DNA from: Roseiconus nitratireducens
GTDB lineage: Bacteria; Planctomycetota; Planctomycetia; Pirellulales; Pirellulaceae
DNA length: 64,000 nt
Reading direction: 5' to 3'
NCBI RefSeq assembly: GCF_008629675.1
Contig: NZ_VWOX01000021.1
Location: 1-64,000 of the forward strand
Shown one piece after another: positions 1 through 9,309 of the stretch. The stretch's first letter is position 1, and each line of letters begins with the position of its first letter. The notes below the pieces were generated by a model. That model saw nothing but the letters and a program-made list of their open reading frames with translations. It was not told the DNA's origin and made no database searches. Made by a program: the position numbers and the translations under genes.

Positions 1-120
1 TTAGGCGTTGTGTCGAATGAGACCGAAACAACGAGTGACGCGATGATTCCGACAGAGCACAAGGTCAAGATTCCCGCATCGCTTTCCAGCGTGCCCAAGA
101 ACCTGTCGTTTGAATCGTAG
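1..120 (+). CDS. C-terminal fragment of an unidentified protein (runs in from left edge)
   Basis: Frame 1 is open from the first base to a TAG at 118-120 and gives 39 residues ending in NLSFES. The third codon positions are mostly G or C, as in neighbouring genes, so this is probably the tail of a gene that starts outside the window. There are too few residues to name a family. An antisense frame is also open here, so the call is tentative. Confidence 0.4.
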   Translation, partial: LGVVSNETETTSDAMIPTEHKVKIPASLSSVPKNLSFES

Positions 121-172
121 ATGCAGCGAACCATGTGGTTCGTGACACCGCTTTCTAAGGAATGCTTCCGCC

Positions 173-505
173 ATGTCCGATGCTTCTGTTTCCAAGTCAA
201 CGGATTCCGTTTCACGTGTGGAGTCAAATGAGCGGGGCGTAGGTGCCGCGAAGTATCTTGTCGCGTTTATTTTCGCGATCAACGTTTGCTTTGGCGTCTA
301 CATGGCCACGCAGTTTTTTGCTCCGAAAGCCTACGGCAATGGACTTCACGCCATTTATTCGGCGGTCGTTCTTGCGACAAACATACTGCTTGGTCTCTCG
401 ACACACCGACTTTGGACCGGATTGACGAGGCAGGGTGTTGGGTGGTTCTTCGCCGCTCTTGCGGTTTCGTTTATCGGCAACACCGTCACCCAATTACTTT
501 TCTAA
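173..505 (+). CDS. small membrane protein, hypothetical
   Basis: This 110-residue protein has a polar N-terminal tail of about 30 residues followed by three hydrophobic stretches (about 29-50, 60-78 and 88-110), so it is probably a three-pass inner-membrane protein. I do not recognise a family. The ATG at 173 is the first in frame. It lies 53 bases after the preceding stop in the same direction, so the two may be co-transcribed. The last helix runs to the C-terminus, which leaves almost no tail. Confidence 0.6.
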   Translation: MSDASVSKSTDSVSRVESNERGVGAAKYLVAFIFAINVCFGVYMATQFFAPKAYGNGLHAIYSAVVLATNILLGLSTHRLWTGLTRQGVGWFFAALAVSFIGNTVTQLLF

Positions 506-1158
506 ACGAAGCAGCTAGCAACGGGCGCAAGCCGATTCGAGGACTTTGAAGGGATTGATCCCTCGTAGTCCCGGCAATGCCTTCCTACGCGTGCGTCTTG
601 CCCCTCATCGTGCTGCAAGTCACGTCATTCTGATTGAAGGTCGCGCTGACCAGCCGATCCGCCTGACAGTCCATCATTCTTCACTGTCGCCTTGTGCTCC
701 GCAATCGCAGCGAAATTGATCGCAGCTTTCACGGAGTGAAAGGCGACTATCTTTTCGGGCCCCCAGTCCGGGAGTCCCTCCGCGCTCTTTGGCTGGACGC
801 TTCTTTCCGGTTTCCTGGTCCGTCGTTTGCATCTCGGCCAGAATCCGCTTTGGCCGGAAGTTGGCCATCCCAGCGAACGCGCAGCGGCCATGATCTGGTC
901 GTCGCATGCGTTGGACGAAATGGATTGAACGCCGGGATGCTGTCTGAAGAGCGGTCTTTTCGGTGAGTTTCCGATCCGTTGCTCAGTTCCACGCCCATCG
1001 CCCGTCTGTTTGGGCACGCGGGTTGCCTGACAACGCGACACTGCCGCCGGTGATGCATGTGGCCCACCTTGCAGAGAGCAGTGCCGACCACGTCGGGTTC
1101 ATTTGCGACGTCGTTCCGACTTCTTCGGAGCGGCATCCCTGTTGCGAACTTCAACCGA
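506..1158. other. 653-bp region without a convincing gene
   Basis: Several open frames cross this stretch on both strands, but they overlap each other, none has a recognisable domain, and none has a clear ribosome binding site. At 605-650 there is a degenerate copy of the dispersed repeat also found near 29.8, 32.8 and 58.2 kb. The promoter of the following three-gene operon should lie in the right half. Confidence 0.5.
605..650 (+). repeat. degenerate 3' half of dispersed composite repeat (copy D1)
   Basis: The stretch with the words tgattgaaggt and gcgctg aligns by eye with the right-hand half of the repeats at 29742-29901 and 32815-32911: a catt-like start, actg, a tcac-gt block, then gattgaaggt and gcgctg. 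The left half, with the ccggcggctagcgccttgcc block, is absent. Confidence 0.4.
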
Positions 1159-2241
1159 ATGTTACTGAATACGACAGCCTTGGATTGTCATGCTGCGGTC
1201 GGTGCGACCGCTTTGCCCGCCGGCCGCGATCGAGTCTGTGATGGCATTCTGGACGCGGTGGGCTCCACGCCGCTGGTTCGACTGAGCCGGTTTTTGGACC
1301 GCGCAGATATCGAGTTGAACGTCAAGGTTGAAGCGTTGAATCCCGGCGGGAGCGCGAAAGACCGTCCCGCAAAGTTGATGCTGCAGCAAGCGATCACCGA
1401 TGGTATTATCGACGCACGCACGACGGTGGTTGAATCGTCGTCCGGCAACATGGGGATCGGGCTTGCCCAAGCCTGCGCCTACCACGGTTTGCGTTTCATC
1501 TGTGTCGTCGACCCCCGCGCCCAACCGGAGAACCTCGCGATTATCCGGGCGCTCGGTGGCGAGATCGATGTCGTCCGACGGCCGAGCGGAGGGACCTTTC
1601 TGACGGCAAGGCTCCAGAGAGTTCGGCACCTCAGTCGCACGCTTCCCAACGCATTCTGGCCGAATCAGTACGCAAGCGGCAGCAATCCGTTGGCGCATTA
1701 CCGGGGAACGATCGCGGAAATCGATGGGGCGCTCGACGGGCAATTTGACGTGCTGTTCGTCGCCACCAGCAGTACCGGAACCGCACGAGGCTGTCGTGAT
1801 TACCTGCGTGATCGCGGCAGAGATGTCGAGGTGGTGGCCGTTGATTCGGTAAACAGCATTCTCTTTGACGGATCGCCGGGCCCGCGAATGATCCCCGGAC
1901 TGGGCGCGGGTGAGGAGCCGCCACTCGCGTGTGGACAGTCTTTCGATCGGGTCATGAAGGTGACCGATTTGCAATGCGTCATCGGGTGCCGACTGGCGGC
2001 CCGTCGAGAAGCAATGTTGGTCGGCGGGTCCGCGGGCGGAGTCTTGGCGTCAATCCTGAAACTGCGGAAAGAACTTGCGGGAAAACGATGCGTGGCAATC
2101 CTGCACGATTCGGGGACTCGATACTTGCAGACAATCTTCGATGATGCCTGGGTGGAATTGACACTCGGTGTTTCCAGAAAGCAACTGCACGGGCTGGTTG
2201 AGGACGCAGAATCTTTCTGCATTGATGAGGTCCTGCCATGA
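1159..2241 (+). CDS. SbnA/Y4xP-like PLP-dependent cysteine-synthase-family enzyme
   Basis: This is a fold-type II PLP enzyme of the cysteine synthase superfamily. The Schiff-base lysine is K67 in the GGSAKDRPA motif, and the phosphate-binding SSSGN motif is at 93-97, followed by MGIGLA. The GGSAKDR and SSSGN forms are closer to SbnA (which makes N-(1-amino-1-carboxyl-2-ethyl)-glutamate from O-phosphoserine and glutamate in staphyloferrin B synthesis) and to rhizobial Y4xP than to housekeeping CysK. The stop overlaps the next start as ATGA, so translation is coupled. I chose the ATG at 1159 (360 aa) because an upstream ATG at 1057 adds residues unlike the family. The substrate is inferred, not shown. 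Confidence 0.82.
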   Translation: MLLNTTALDCHAAVGATALPAGRDRVCDGILDAVGSTPLVRLSRFLDRADIELNVKVEALNPGGSAKDRPAKLMLQQAITDGIIDARTTVVESSSGNMGIGLAQACAYHGLRFICVVDPRAQPENLAIIRALGGEIDVVRRPSGGTFLTARLQRVRHLSRTLPNAFWPNQYASGSNPLAHYRGTIAEIDGALDGQFDVLFVATSSTGTARGCRDYLRDRGRDVEVVAVDSVNSILFDGSPGPRMIPGLGAGEEPPLACGQSFDRVMKVTDLQCVIGCRLAARREAMLVGGSAGGVLASILKLRKELAGKRCVAILHDSGTRYLQTIFDDAWVELTLGVSRKQLHGLVEDAESFCIDEVLP

Positions 2242-3890
2242 GTGTGGCACCCAATCTCGGCGCGAACTTCTTGGACGCTCCGGCAGTGTTACCTCGTCGA
2301 TCGTTGCGGCTTGCGATCATCGGATGTGGCCCCCGCGGACTTCACTGTCTTGAATCACTCTCTCGGCGATTGAGTCCAGGCGATCTGGCAAGGCTGCAGA
2401 TCACCATCTTCGAACCGACGGCTTTTCCGGGTGCCGGTGCGGTCTACGCCCCGGATCAACCCGAGGCGTTGAAGATGAACTTTTCCGCGGGGAACATTGA
2501 TGCTTGGGGGCGAACTCGCGGTACCGGGCTTCCTGACTCTGAAAGGCCTTCATTGATTGAGTGGTTGAAAGTTCATTTTCCGCGTCATTCCGATCCCGAC
2601 GCCTACGTTCCTCGGGCAATTGTCGGGCAATACCTCCACGACGCCTATCAGCGTGTCCGCCGACAACTTCAATCGATGGCGATCGTGCGGCACCACCGGG
2701 AGAAAGTTGATCAGATCCGAAACGTCGGCGGGGTTTGGGAAGTCAAGACGGCCGCTTCCTGGCGTGCTTTCGACGAGGTCGTCGTCGCCACCGGACACGA
2801 AGGCTTGCGGCCAAGTTGCCGGCTGTCGCCCACCCAAGGCGACGGCAAAACCAATCGCCGTGGACGATTCGTTTATCCGGTCGAAAGCAATTTGTGTCGC
2901 GATCAGATCGTCCCCGGCGGCACGGTGGTCATTCGCGGATTCGGACTGACCGCGATCGATGCGATCCTGAGTCTGACCGAAGGCCGCGGCGGACGGTTCG
3001 CAGGCCAAGGCTTGCTGCCGAATTATTTTCCAAGCCAGCTGGAGCCTCGATGCATCCGAGTGCACAGCCGATCGGGACGTCCGATGCTGGCGAAGCCCAC
3101 ACGCAAGGTCGCCGCGGTTGATGAGACCTTTTATCGACGTTATCAAGCAGAATTCTCAAATCTGCTTGATCAGCGAGGCAGGATCCACTTTCACCGGCAG
3201 ATTTGGCCAATCATTGTGAATGCCGCCGCCGGGATGCTGGTGCACCGCGGGATCCCTCGAACGGTCAGAGAGGTCGATCAATGGTACCGGGGCTGGTCAC
3301 GCTACCGAATGGATTCCGCCACAGCCCGACGGCACCTGTTTCAATCGGTGTGCGTTGCACACGGAACGCGACCGATTGATGAAGCGTACGCGTTGGGTGA
3401 GGCATGGCGACGCCTGTACCCGCAGATGGTGGAGGTCGTCAGTTTTGGCGGCCTCGGTGTCGGGCAGTTCCGGTCCTTTCAGCGTGTTTCGATGGAAATG
3501 GAGAAGATTGCATTCGGCCCACCCGCTGAGAGCGTCGCCAAGTTGGTCCGGCTGATGAAACTGCGAATTGTTCAACGCGCAGAAGAAGCCCAACTCGATG
3601 ATGCAGGCGAGTACGTCGACGCAGTCCTGGCGGGGCCAACGGAAGCCGGCATCTCCGGTCCGATCCGATCGCTGATGGATCAGGGCTATGTGTGTCAGGA
3701 TGCGGAAACCGGCGGCGTGCGGGTCGAACGCGACGGTTCACCGCTCGATGCCCCCCGGGGCCTCGCCGTCTTCGGACGCGCGACCGAGGGGTGGATCGTG
3801 GGTAACGACACGCTGTCGCGTACACTGCACGACCAAATCGAAAACTGGGCCCAAACCGTTTTATCCAGATTGCATGCCGACATCGTTTAG
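2238..3890 (+). CDS. FAD/NAD(P)-binding protein (NAD_binding_9 type) of the three-gene PLP operon
   Basis: This 550-residue protein begins with a Rossmann dinucleotide motif, GCGPRG, at residues 29-34 inside a beta-alpha-beta fold. A second nucleotide-binding segment follows near residues 227-241 (GGTVVIRGFGLTAID). This two-motif layout is typical of the FAD/NAD(P)-binding family related to flavin monooxygenases and lysine/ornithine N-hydroxylases. It lies between two PLP enzymes with overlaps of 4 bp upstream and 17 bp downstream, so the three proteins probably act in one pathway. It could oxidise the product of the first enzyme, the role SbnB plays in staphyloferrin B synthesis, or N-hydroxylate an amine. 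The reaction itself is unknown. Confidence 0.8.
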   Translation: MSVAPNLGANFLDAPAVLPRRSLRLAIIGCGPRGLHCLESLSRRLSPGDLARLQITIFEPTAFPGAGAVYAPDQPEALKMNFSAGNIDAWGRTRGTGLPDSERPSLIEWLKVHFPRHSDPDAYVPRAIVGQYLHDAYQRVRRQLQSMAIVRHHREKVDQIRNVGGVWEVKTAASWRAFDEVVVATGHEGLRPSCRLSPTQGDGKTNRRGRFVYPVESNLCRDQIVPGGTVVIRGFGLTAIDAILSLTEGRGGRFAGQGLLPNYFPSQLEPRCIRVHSRSGRPMLAKPTRKVAAVDETFYRRYQAEFSNLLDQRGRIHFHRQIWPIIVNAAAGMLVHRGIPRTVREVDQWYRGWSRYRMDSATARRHLFQSVCVAHGTRPIDEAYALGEAWRRLYPQMVEVVSFGGLGVGQFRSFQRVSMEMEKIAFGPPAESVAKLVRLMKLRIVQRAEEAQLDDAGEYVDAVLAGPTEAGISGPIRSLMDQGYVCQDAETGGVRVERDGSPLDAPRGLAVFGRATEGWIVGNDTLSRTLHDQIENWAQTVLSRLHADIV

Positions 3891-5352
3891 ACCCGCCACG
3901 CAGCCACGGAAATCGTTTCCATCCCCAACGTTCGAGCATTTTTGCCAGGGCACACCGCCGTTGCGCGGCCGAATGGCTGGATGGATGAAATCCGCCCTCG
4001 CGGATCTCGATCTGACCGCCACCTTCGACGAATATGGTTCCCCGGTGAATCTGATTTCGCCGGACGCCATGAACCCGAACGTTGAAGAGCTTCGCGCGAT
4101 CGCCCGGACGCGTGAGGTCGACCTTCAGATTTTTTTCGCTCGGAAAGCCAACAAATGCTTGGCTTTTGTCGATGCCGCCAACCGGCTCGGAATCGGTGTC
4201 GATACGGCGAGCGAAATCGAAGTTCAACAAACGCTGGACCGTGGAACCCCGGCGACCCATTGCATCTGTACGGCGGCCGTGAAGTCTAAGTCTTTGGTCG
4301 GTCGCTGCGTCGACGAATCGATCTGCCTTGCGATCGATAATCATGACGAATTGGAGCGAGTTCGGTCGGTCGCGGCGGAAATGGGGAAGCAGGCAATCGT
4401 TGCCTTGAGGCTGAGCGGCTTCAAACATGCAGATCAAACGCTGTATTCACGTTTTGGCTTTGATTGCGAACGAGATGTCGCCGTCATCCAGGCGTTGGAT
4501 CCGAGTTGGGCGCACGTCGCGGGCATCCACTTTCATTTGGACGGGTACGATCCCCATCAGCGGGTCAGCGCCATCGACTCGAGTCTGGATTGGATCGAAA
4601 AACTGCGTCAGGCGGGACATTTGCCGGCATTTATCGACATGGGCGGCGGATTGCCGGTCTGCTATCTGGAAAGTGAGAATCAATGGACGGAGTTTTGGAA
4701 GGCTCATGCGGAGAGCCTCCTTCATCATCGAGGCGAAATCACCTTTCAGCGGCACAAGCTTGGTCGGCAAGTCGTCGACGGCCGGGTGGTTGGCTCGCCA
4801 GCTTCTTACCCCTATTTTCAGTCCCAGACACGGTCGTCTTGGCTGGCCACGGTACTTGACGCACCCATCGGCGGTTCAACGGTCGCCCAGCGATTGAATC
4901 GGGAACGTCTTCAACTGCGTTGCGAGCCGGGTCGGAGCTTGCTGGACGGTTGTGGGATGACGATCGCTCGCGTCGAGTATCGGAAACGTGATACACAGGG
5001 CCGCTGGTTGATCGGGCTTTCAATGAACCGGACCCAATGCCGGACGACCAGCGATGACTTCTTGGTCGACCCGATTCTGGTTCCGGCATCAGCTGAGCAA
5101 TTCGAGTCGATCGAAGGCTATTTGGTGGGTGCTTACTGCATGGAGTCCGAGTTGTTGTCCTGGCGGAGGTTTCGGTTCCCTTGTGGCGTTCGGGTCGGCG
5201 ATGCGGTGGTGTTTCCCAACACCGCCGGATATTTGATGCACTTTCTGGAAAGCCGCTCCCACCAGTTTCCGCTGGCATCGAATCTGGTCATGCCGACTGA
5301 CCCTGCGGACTGCTTGCGTCGGGACGACATTGATCAGGCAATCGTTATCTAA
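3874..5352 (+). CDS. Y4yA-like PLP-dependent decarboxylase (DAP/ornithine decarboxylase fold type III)
   Basis: This is an alanine-racemase-fold PLP enzyme related to diaminopimelate and ornithine decarboxylases. The PLP lysine is K91 in FFARKANK, matching the YxxKAN motif. A histidine strand (GIHFHLDG) and a DMGGGLPV glycine motif follow, and a C-terminal beta-domain carries a YCMESELL segment where DAP/ornithine decarboxylases have a conserved cysteine region. The ATG at 3874 gives 493 aa and a 17-bp overlap with the gene before; an ATG at 3973 is an alternative. A Y4xP-Y4yA pair is also adjacent on rhizobial plasmid pNGR234a as I recall it, which supports a conserved pathway. The substrate is not known. 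Confidence 0.8.
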   Translation: MPTSFRPATQPRKSFPSPTFEHFCQGTPPLRGRMAGWMKSALADLDLTATFDEYGSPVNLISPDAMNPNVEELRAIARTREVDLQIFFARKANKCLAFVDAANRLGIGVDTASEIEVQQTLDRGTPATHCICTAAVKSKSLVGRCVDESICLAIDNHDELERVRSVAAEMGKQAIVALRLSGFKHADQTLYSRFGFDCERDVAVIQALDPSWAHVAGIHFHLDGYDPHQRVSAIDSSLDWIEKLRQAGHLPAFIDMGGGLPVCYLESENQWTEFWKAHAESLLHHRGEITFQRHKLGRQVVDGRVVGSPASYPYFQSQTRSSWLATVLDAPIGGSTVAQRLNRERLQLRCEPGRSLLDGCGMTIARVEYRKRDTQGRWLIGLSMNRTQCRTTSDDFLVDPILVPASAEQFESIEGYLVGAYCMESELLSWRRFRFPCGVRVGDAVVFPNTAGYLMHFLESRSHQFPLASNLVMPTDPADCLRRDDIDQAIVI

Positions 5353-5475
5353 TTCACATGAAAGCGAGATTTAAGTTAGCGGGGGCAGGCGGCGTGTCCG
5401 TTTAACGCCGTCCTGTCTTTTGATTCAATCAGGTTTAGGCGTGGCGACGGGCAACCGAGGTGCGGTCAAGCAGCT

Positions 5476-5808
5476 TCAACCGGTGCGGGTGATGTCTGCG
5501 ATGTATTGGTCGATGACATCCTGCGCTTCTTCCAAAGAGACCGAGTGGGCTTCGCTGTACTCTTTGGCAGCGTTCGCTTTGTCGTTCGATTCCGCAAGAC
5601 GTTGCCATCGTTCCTTTTGTCGCGGGACGTAGGTGATCCCGCTGTGGTCGAGGAGCAGATTGAGCTTGTCTTCGATTCGACGCAAGCGTTCGCCGGCGGC
5701 CGCGTTCGATGCGGAACGTCGGGACGCGATGGTCGTTCCGCTCGCCAGAACGACGATCAAAACCCCGATGACCAAATAATCCATGAATTCGAGCACCGCA
5801 AGCAGCAT
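5476..5808 (-). CDS. small single-pass membrane protein, hypothetical
   Basis: The protein has an N-terminal hydrophobic helix (MDYLVIGVLIVVLASGT), then a charged, probably coiled-coil region (GERLRRIEDKLNLLLDH), and a C-terminal helical stretch with SVSLEEAQDVI. That last stretch loosely resembles the ribosomal L7/L12 C-terminal helix pattern. Starts at 5808 or 5784 are both possible; the longer frame reaching 5922 has an implausible leader. No function is assigned. It is leftward, like the two genes to its right. Confidence 0.55.
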   Translation of the reverse strand: MLLAVLEFMDYLVIGVLIVVLASGTTIASRRSASNAAAGERLRRIEDKLNLLLDHSGITYVPRQKERWQRLAESNDKANAAKEYSEAHSVSLEEAQDVIDQYIADITRTG

Positions 5809-5960
5809 TGCCAACTCCAGGCGTCGATCGAGACGCATCGAACAGGGAGGAAGAACGTCACAAACTGGACGAAGCGGGTTGATGGTAGCGACGCGGATCG
5901 GAGCGTGGCAATGGTGCCGCAAGCCCGGGTTGGCGAGAATCTGGATTGGACGCTTCGCGG

Positions 5961-6740
5961 CTAGGACTGTTCCGTTTTGGCGACGGACCAGATGCCGCGT
6001 TTGAGCTGCTCGATCAGAGGCTTCTCGTCGATCACGGTGTGATCACCAAGAGCAAAGTCGTAGACGGCGAGCGAGGCCTTTTGCAGCTTTTCGATTCGGA
6101 CGACGCGGTCACCGTCGACGCCAATCAGCAGGTAGAAACTGCCCGGTTGGAACGGCGGTGTGACGCGAATCTTCTTGTCTTCGCCGCGTTGCAATCGAAG
6201 TTGCGGCCCGACCTGGTAGTTGTCCGAAAATGGTTCGGGCAGATCTGGCACAGCATGGTCGCTGGCGGTGGCCGCCGTTTCCGGTGACGATTCTTCGCCG
6301 GCGTCCAGGCGTCGGCGACCTTCCATCGTGATTTCATGTTCCAGCGCGGTAAGCAGATCGCGGAAGGCTTTGGTCGCCGGACCGACCAGTGTCTGCATCC
6401 GGGTCTGGGCGTTACGCACTTCATTGAGTTTCGCAGCGGGAACCGCTTGGCGGCCCTGCTTGGCTCCCGAAATGATTGACGAAACGGTCGAATTCCAGCG
6501 GCTGACGATGGAGCTGAAACTGGTTTCCAATTGCCGAATCCGTTCCAACGCTGCTCCCGGCCGCCCCAGTTCAAACTCCTTCTGAGCATCTGCGATTGAC
6601 GACGGAAAAGATTGCACGCCCGGAAGGCCGTCGACGACGACATCGTTGGGAAGTCCCCGCACGGCGCCGCCGGTCAAGCTGGCGGTCCGCTGCACGGCGC
6701 CGATCAGGTTGGAGAAATGAGCAGTTTCCAGTTGGATCAT
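5961..6740 (-). CDS. hypothetical protein, 259 aa
   Basis: I do not recognise the family. The first 150 residues look all-helical, with a heptad-like stretch (LERIRQLETSFSSIVSRWN). A proline/acid-rich linker with DLPEPFSDN follows, and the C-terminus appears beta-rich (FYLLIGVDGDRVVRIEKL). There is no signal peptide or membrane helix. The ATG at 6740 is preceded by GGTGAG seven bases upstream, which supports this start. It lies downstream of the vWA gene on the same strand, with about 250 bp between them, and may work with it. Confidence 0.6.
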   Translation of the reverse strand: MIQLETAHFSNLIGAVQRTASLTGGAVRGLPNDVVVDGLPGVQSFPSSIADAQKEFELGRPGAALERIRQLETSFSSIVSRWNSTVSSIISGAKQGRQAVPAAKLNEVRNAQTRMQTLVGPATKAFRDLLTALEHEITMEGRRRLDAGEESSPETAATASDHAVPDLPEPFSDNYQVGPQLRLQRGEDKKIRVTPPFQPGSFYLLIGVDGDRVVRIEKLQKASLAVYDFALGDHTVIDEKPLIEQLKRGIWSVAKTEQS

Positions 6741-6993
6741 TCTTTTCTCACCGGGGAATGGTGATGGCGTCCGTGCCGGTTTGATGCAGCGCACGAGCTG
6801 AAGCCATATCGTAAACGGAAACCATCTCCATGTCCGGTGTCGGGCCTTCACCCTCCCGCTTGGAGTTCGTGCAGCTGTATTTCACCCTTCTTTCCAAGCG
6901 AGGGAGAATCTTCTCACCTATCGCTGAAGCGGATTGCTGTCGCCGCTTCGCGACAGGAGTCAAGCAAGGCCATCCGCTTTTGGCCGTTGGTGA

Positions 6994-7626
6994 TCATTTC
7001 ATCTGGCGTCGTTCTTCGTCCGTGAAGGCGTTGTCGACGTTGAGCCCTTCAAGAGCCTGGCCTCGCATCCGTTTGACCTTGGCGCCGGTCGCCACCATCG
7101 CATGCAGGACTCGTTGGCCATCGAAGTTCGCCGTCCCGGAGGCGTGGATGCCGACTCCACCCGCCTCGGCGAAGGCGTCTTGATTCGCTCCCAGGAAGGT
7201 GAAGTGCCAACTGTAGATGTCCTGCTGGTGCTCAATCATCTTTTTGATTTGCTGCTTGCTGAATTCGTGGCTTGAATTTTCAAGTCCGTCGGTCATGACG
7301 ACGAAGATGACCAGGCCGGGACGATCGGCCTCCTGCATCTTGGCGAGCCTTTCACCGGTTTCATTGATAGCCCGACCGACGGCGTCCAGCAGCGCGGTGC
7401 AGCCTCGCGGATGCAATTCGTAAGGGGGGACGTCCCCGATGGGAACGCCGCTGTGAACGAATTCGTAGTCCGTGTCGAACTGAACCAGCGTCAACACCGC
7501 CCTTCCTGGTTCCGCGGCTTGGCTGGCGATGAAGGAGTTGATCCCGCCTTCGGCATCCTTTTTCATGGATGCCATCGAACCGCTGCGGTCAATGACCAGG
7601 GTAATGTCCGTAAAGTCAGTTTGCAT
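6994..7626 (-). CDS. von Willebrand factor type A domain protein
   Basis: The whole 210-residue protein is a cytoplasmic vWA domain. The metal-ion-dependent adhesion site is complete: DRSGS at 13-17, a threonine at 77 (GCTALLD), and MTDG with the aspartate at 113. No signal peptide or membrane anchor is present, so it resembles stand-alone bacterial vWA proteins that act in protein assembly or chelatase-like partnerships. The start at 7626 puts the MIDAS at the usual distance from the N-terminus; the upstream in-frame extension to 8283 has no domain and runs antisense to the next gene. Confidence 0.85.
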   Translation of the reverse strand: MQTDFTDITLVIDRSGSMASMKKDAEGGINSFIASQAAEPGRAVLTLVQFDTDYEFVHSGVPIGDVPPYELHPRGCTALLDAVGRAINETGERLAKMQEADRPGLVIFVVMTDGLENSSHEFSKQQIKKMIEHQQDIYSWHFTFLGANQDAFAEAGGVGIHASGTANFDGQRVLHAMVATGAKVKRMRGQALEGLNVDNAFTDEERRQMK

Positions 7627-7980
7627 GACAGAGCTCCCGTGGAGAACCTTCGGCAAGACGAAGGCACCGACCTCGTCGGACAGGCTCTTCGGACAGCGGC
7701 GCCGGTTATCGAAGGTTCCGATACATTGGTGACTGAGAAAAGGAGAGAAAAAGCAACAGCCAGAATACCGCTGCTCCCCTCTCAGAGGCAAATCAGGATC
7801 GACGGGTTCGCAACGTTGCTTCACGGATGCGGCTCCGGGGATCAGCACCGCCCGGCCCGGGTGTGAGCCGGCGAATCGGAGCGGTGCGGGATTCGCCGAA
7901 CGGCTGACGGAGAGGAAGCGACACCTTGGGAGACCAGTTAGGATGGTTGCAGCATTTCGGGGTCGTTTCATGCTCGTTTC
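7627..7980. other. divergent intergenic region
   Basis: This 354-bp stretch separates the leftward vWA gene from the rightward oxidoreductase and should hold promoters for both. I see no RNA gene, repeat or operator that I can name. Confidence 0.4.
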
Positions 7981-9309
7981 TTGCAGGTGAAAACCGTGAA
8001 GCCAATTGAAGAGAACGCCCGTTCCGATGATTCGCGACGAGAGTTTTTGAAGACATCGGGAGCGATCATTGGAGCCGGATCGGCGGCGTCGACCGTCACC
8101 TTTGCACCACCCGTGCACGCGGCGGGCGACGAGACGATTCGGCTGGGGCTGGTCGGTTGCGGTGGTCGCGGTACCGGCGCCGTACGTCAGGCGTTGACCG
8201 CTGATGCTAACACCCGATTGACGGCGGTTGCCGACGCGTTTGCCGATCCCATGTCGGTTTGCCTGCAATCGCTGGCGCGGCAAGAGGACGTCTCAAAGCA
8301 GTTGTCGGTTGACGTCGATCATCGCTTCGAGGGTTTTGAGGGTTACCGACGGCTGTTGGATTCGGACGTCGATGTCGTACTTCTGTGCACGCCACCGCAT
8401 TTCCGGCCGATGCACCTGCGCGCCGCCCTGGAGGCCGGCAAACATGTCTTTGCCGAGAAACCGGTTGCGGTCGACGTGCCCGGAATTCGATCGGTGCTGG
8501 AGTCGACTGAGATCGCGAAGGAAAAGGGGCTCGCCATCGTCTCCGGACTCAATTCACGTTACTCGTTTCGGATGCAGGAGCTGATGGACCGAATCCATAA
8601 CGGAGCGATCGGAAAGATCCAGACGTTGCACGCGGTGCGCTATGCCGGCGGAGTCTGGGTGCGACCGCGCGAGCCGAAGATGACGGAGATGCAATACCAG
8701 ATGCGGAACTGGTATTACTTCACATGGCTTTCCGGCGATTTCAATGTCGAGCAGTTCGTTCATCAATATGACCAGGTTTCCTGGGCCTTGCAGGGACAGA
8801 CGCCCCAGCGTTGCTATTCAACCGGTGGCCGCCAGGCCCGGACCGGCGAACAGTACGGTCACATCTACGATCATTTCAGCAGCGTGTTTGAGTTCGGTGA
8901 CGACGTCCGGGCGTTCATGACGACCCGTCACCAGCGGGGCTGCAGCAACGAAAGCCACCTGGCGGTGGTCGGCACCAAGGGATCGGCCACGCTGTCGCGC
9001 AAAGGCTTCGGAATCACCGGCGAGAATCCTTGGTCGCCGGAGGCTGATGATGAAACCGACAGCCATCAGTTGGAGCATGACGCCTTCTTTGCGGCGCTTC
9101 GCCAGGGACGCATCATCAACAACGGCGGCTACATGGCGTCGAGCACGATGTTGGGCTTGCTGGCACGGATGACCGCCTACACGGGACAGACGCTCACTTG
9201 GGATCAAGCCATGGGATCGGTGCTGGATTTGTCGCCCGAATCATACGACTGGGATGCGGCACCGCCTCCGGCGGAGGTCGCGGTCCCCGGTGTCACTCCA
9301 TTTGTTTGA
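7981..9309 (+). CDS. Gfo/Idh/MocA family oxidoreductase with Tat-type leader
   Basis: The N-terminus carries a twin-arginine signal (SRREFLKTSG followed by a small hydrophobic stretch and HAAGDE), then the Rossmann motif LGLVGCGGRGTG. The EKPV motif that marks this NAD(P)-dependent sugar dehydrogenase family follows near residue 160. Such proteins are abundant in planctomycetes and are thought to oxidise or epimerise sugars in the periplasm. No ATG begins the frame: TTG at 7981 and GTG at 7987 and 7996 are all possible. The substrate cannot be read from the sequence. Confidence 0.85.
   Translation: MQVKTVKPIEENARSDDSRREFLKTSGAIIGAGSAASTVTFAPPVHAAGDETIRLGLVGCGGRGTGAVRQALTADANTRLTAVADAFADPMSVCLQSLARQEDVSKQLSVDVDHRFEGFEGYRRLLDSDVDVVLLCTPPHFRPMHLRAALEAGKHVFAEKPVAVDVPGIRSVLESTEIAKEKGLAIVSGLNSRYSFRMQELMDRIHNGAIGKIQTLHAVRYAGGVWVRPREPKMTEMQYQMRNWYYFTWLSGDFNVEQFVHQYDQVSWALQGQTPQRCYSTGGRQARTGEQYGHIYDHFSSVFEFGDDVRAFMTTRHQRGCSNESHLAVVGTKGSATLSRKGFGITGENPWSPEADDETDSHQLEHDAFFAALRQGRIINNGGYMASSTMLGLLARMTAYTGQTLTWDQAMGSVLDLSPESYDWDAAPPPAEVAVPGVTPFV

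Noticed and set aside
1..282. 93-residue minus-strand open frame at the left edge
   Set aside because: It overlaps the first plus-strand gene, has no recognisable domain and no good start context.
625..1154. Minus-strand open frames before the three-gene operon
   Set aside because: They overlap each other in two frames, have no domain, and the region contains a degenerate repeat. No transposase motif was found.
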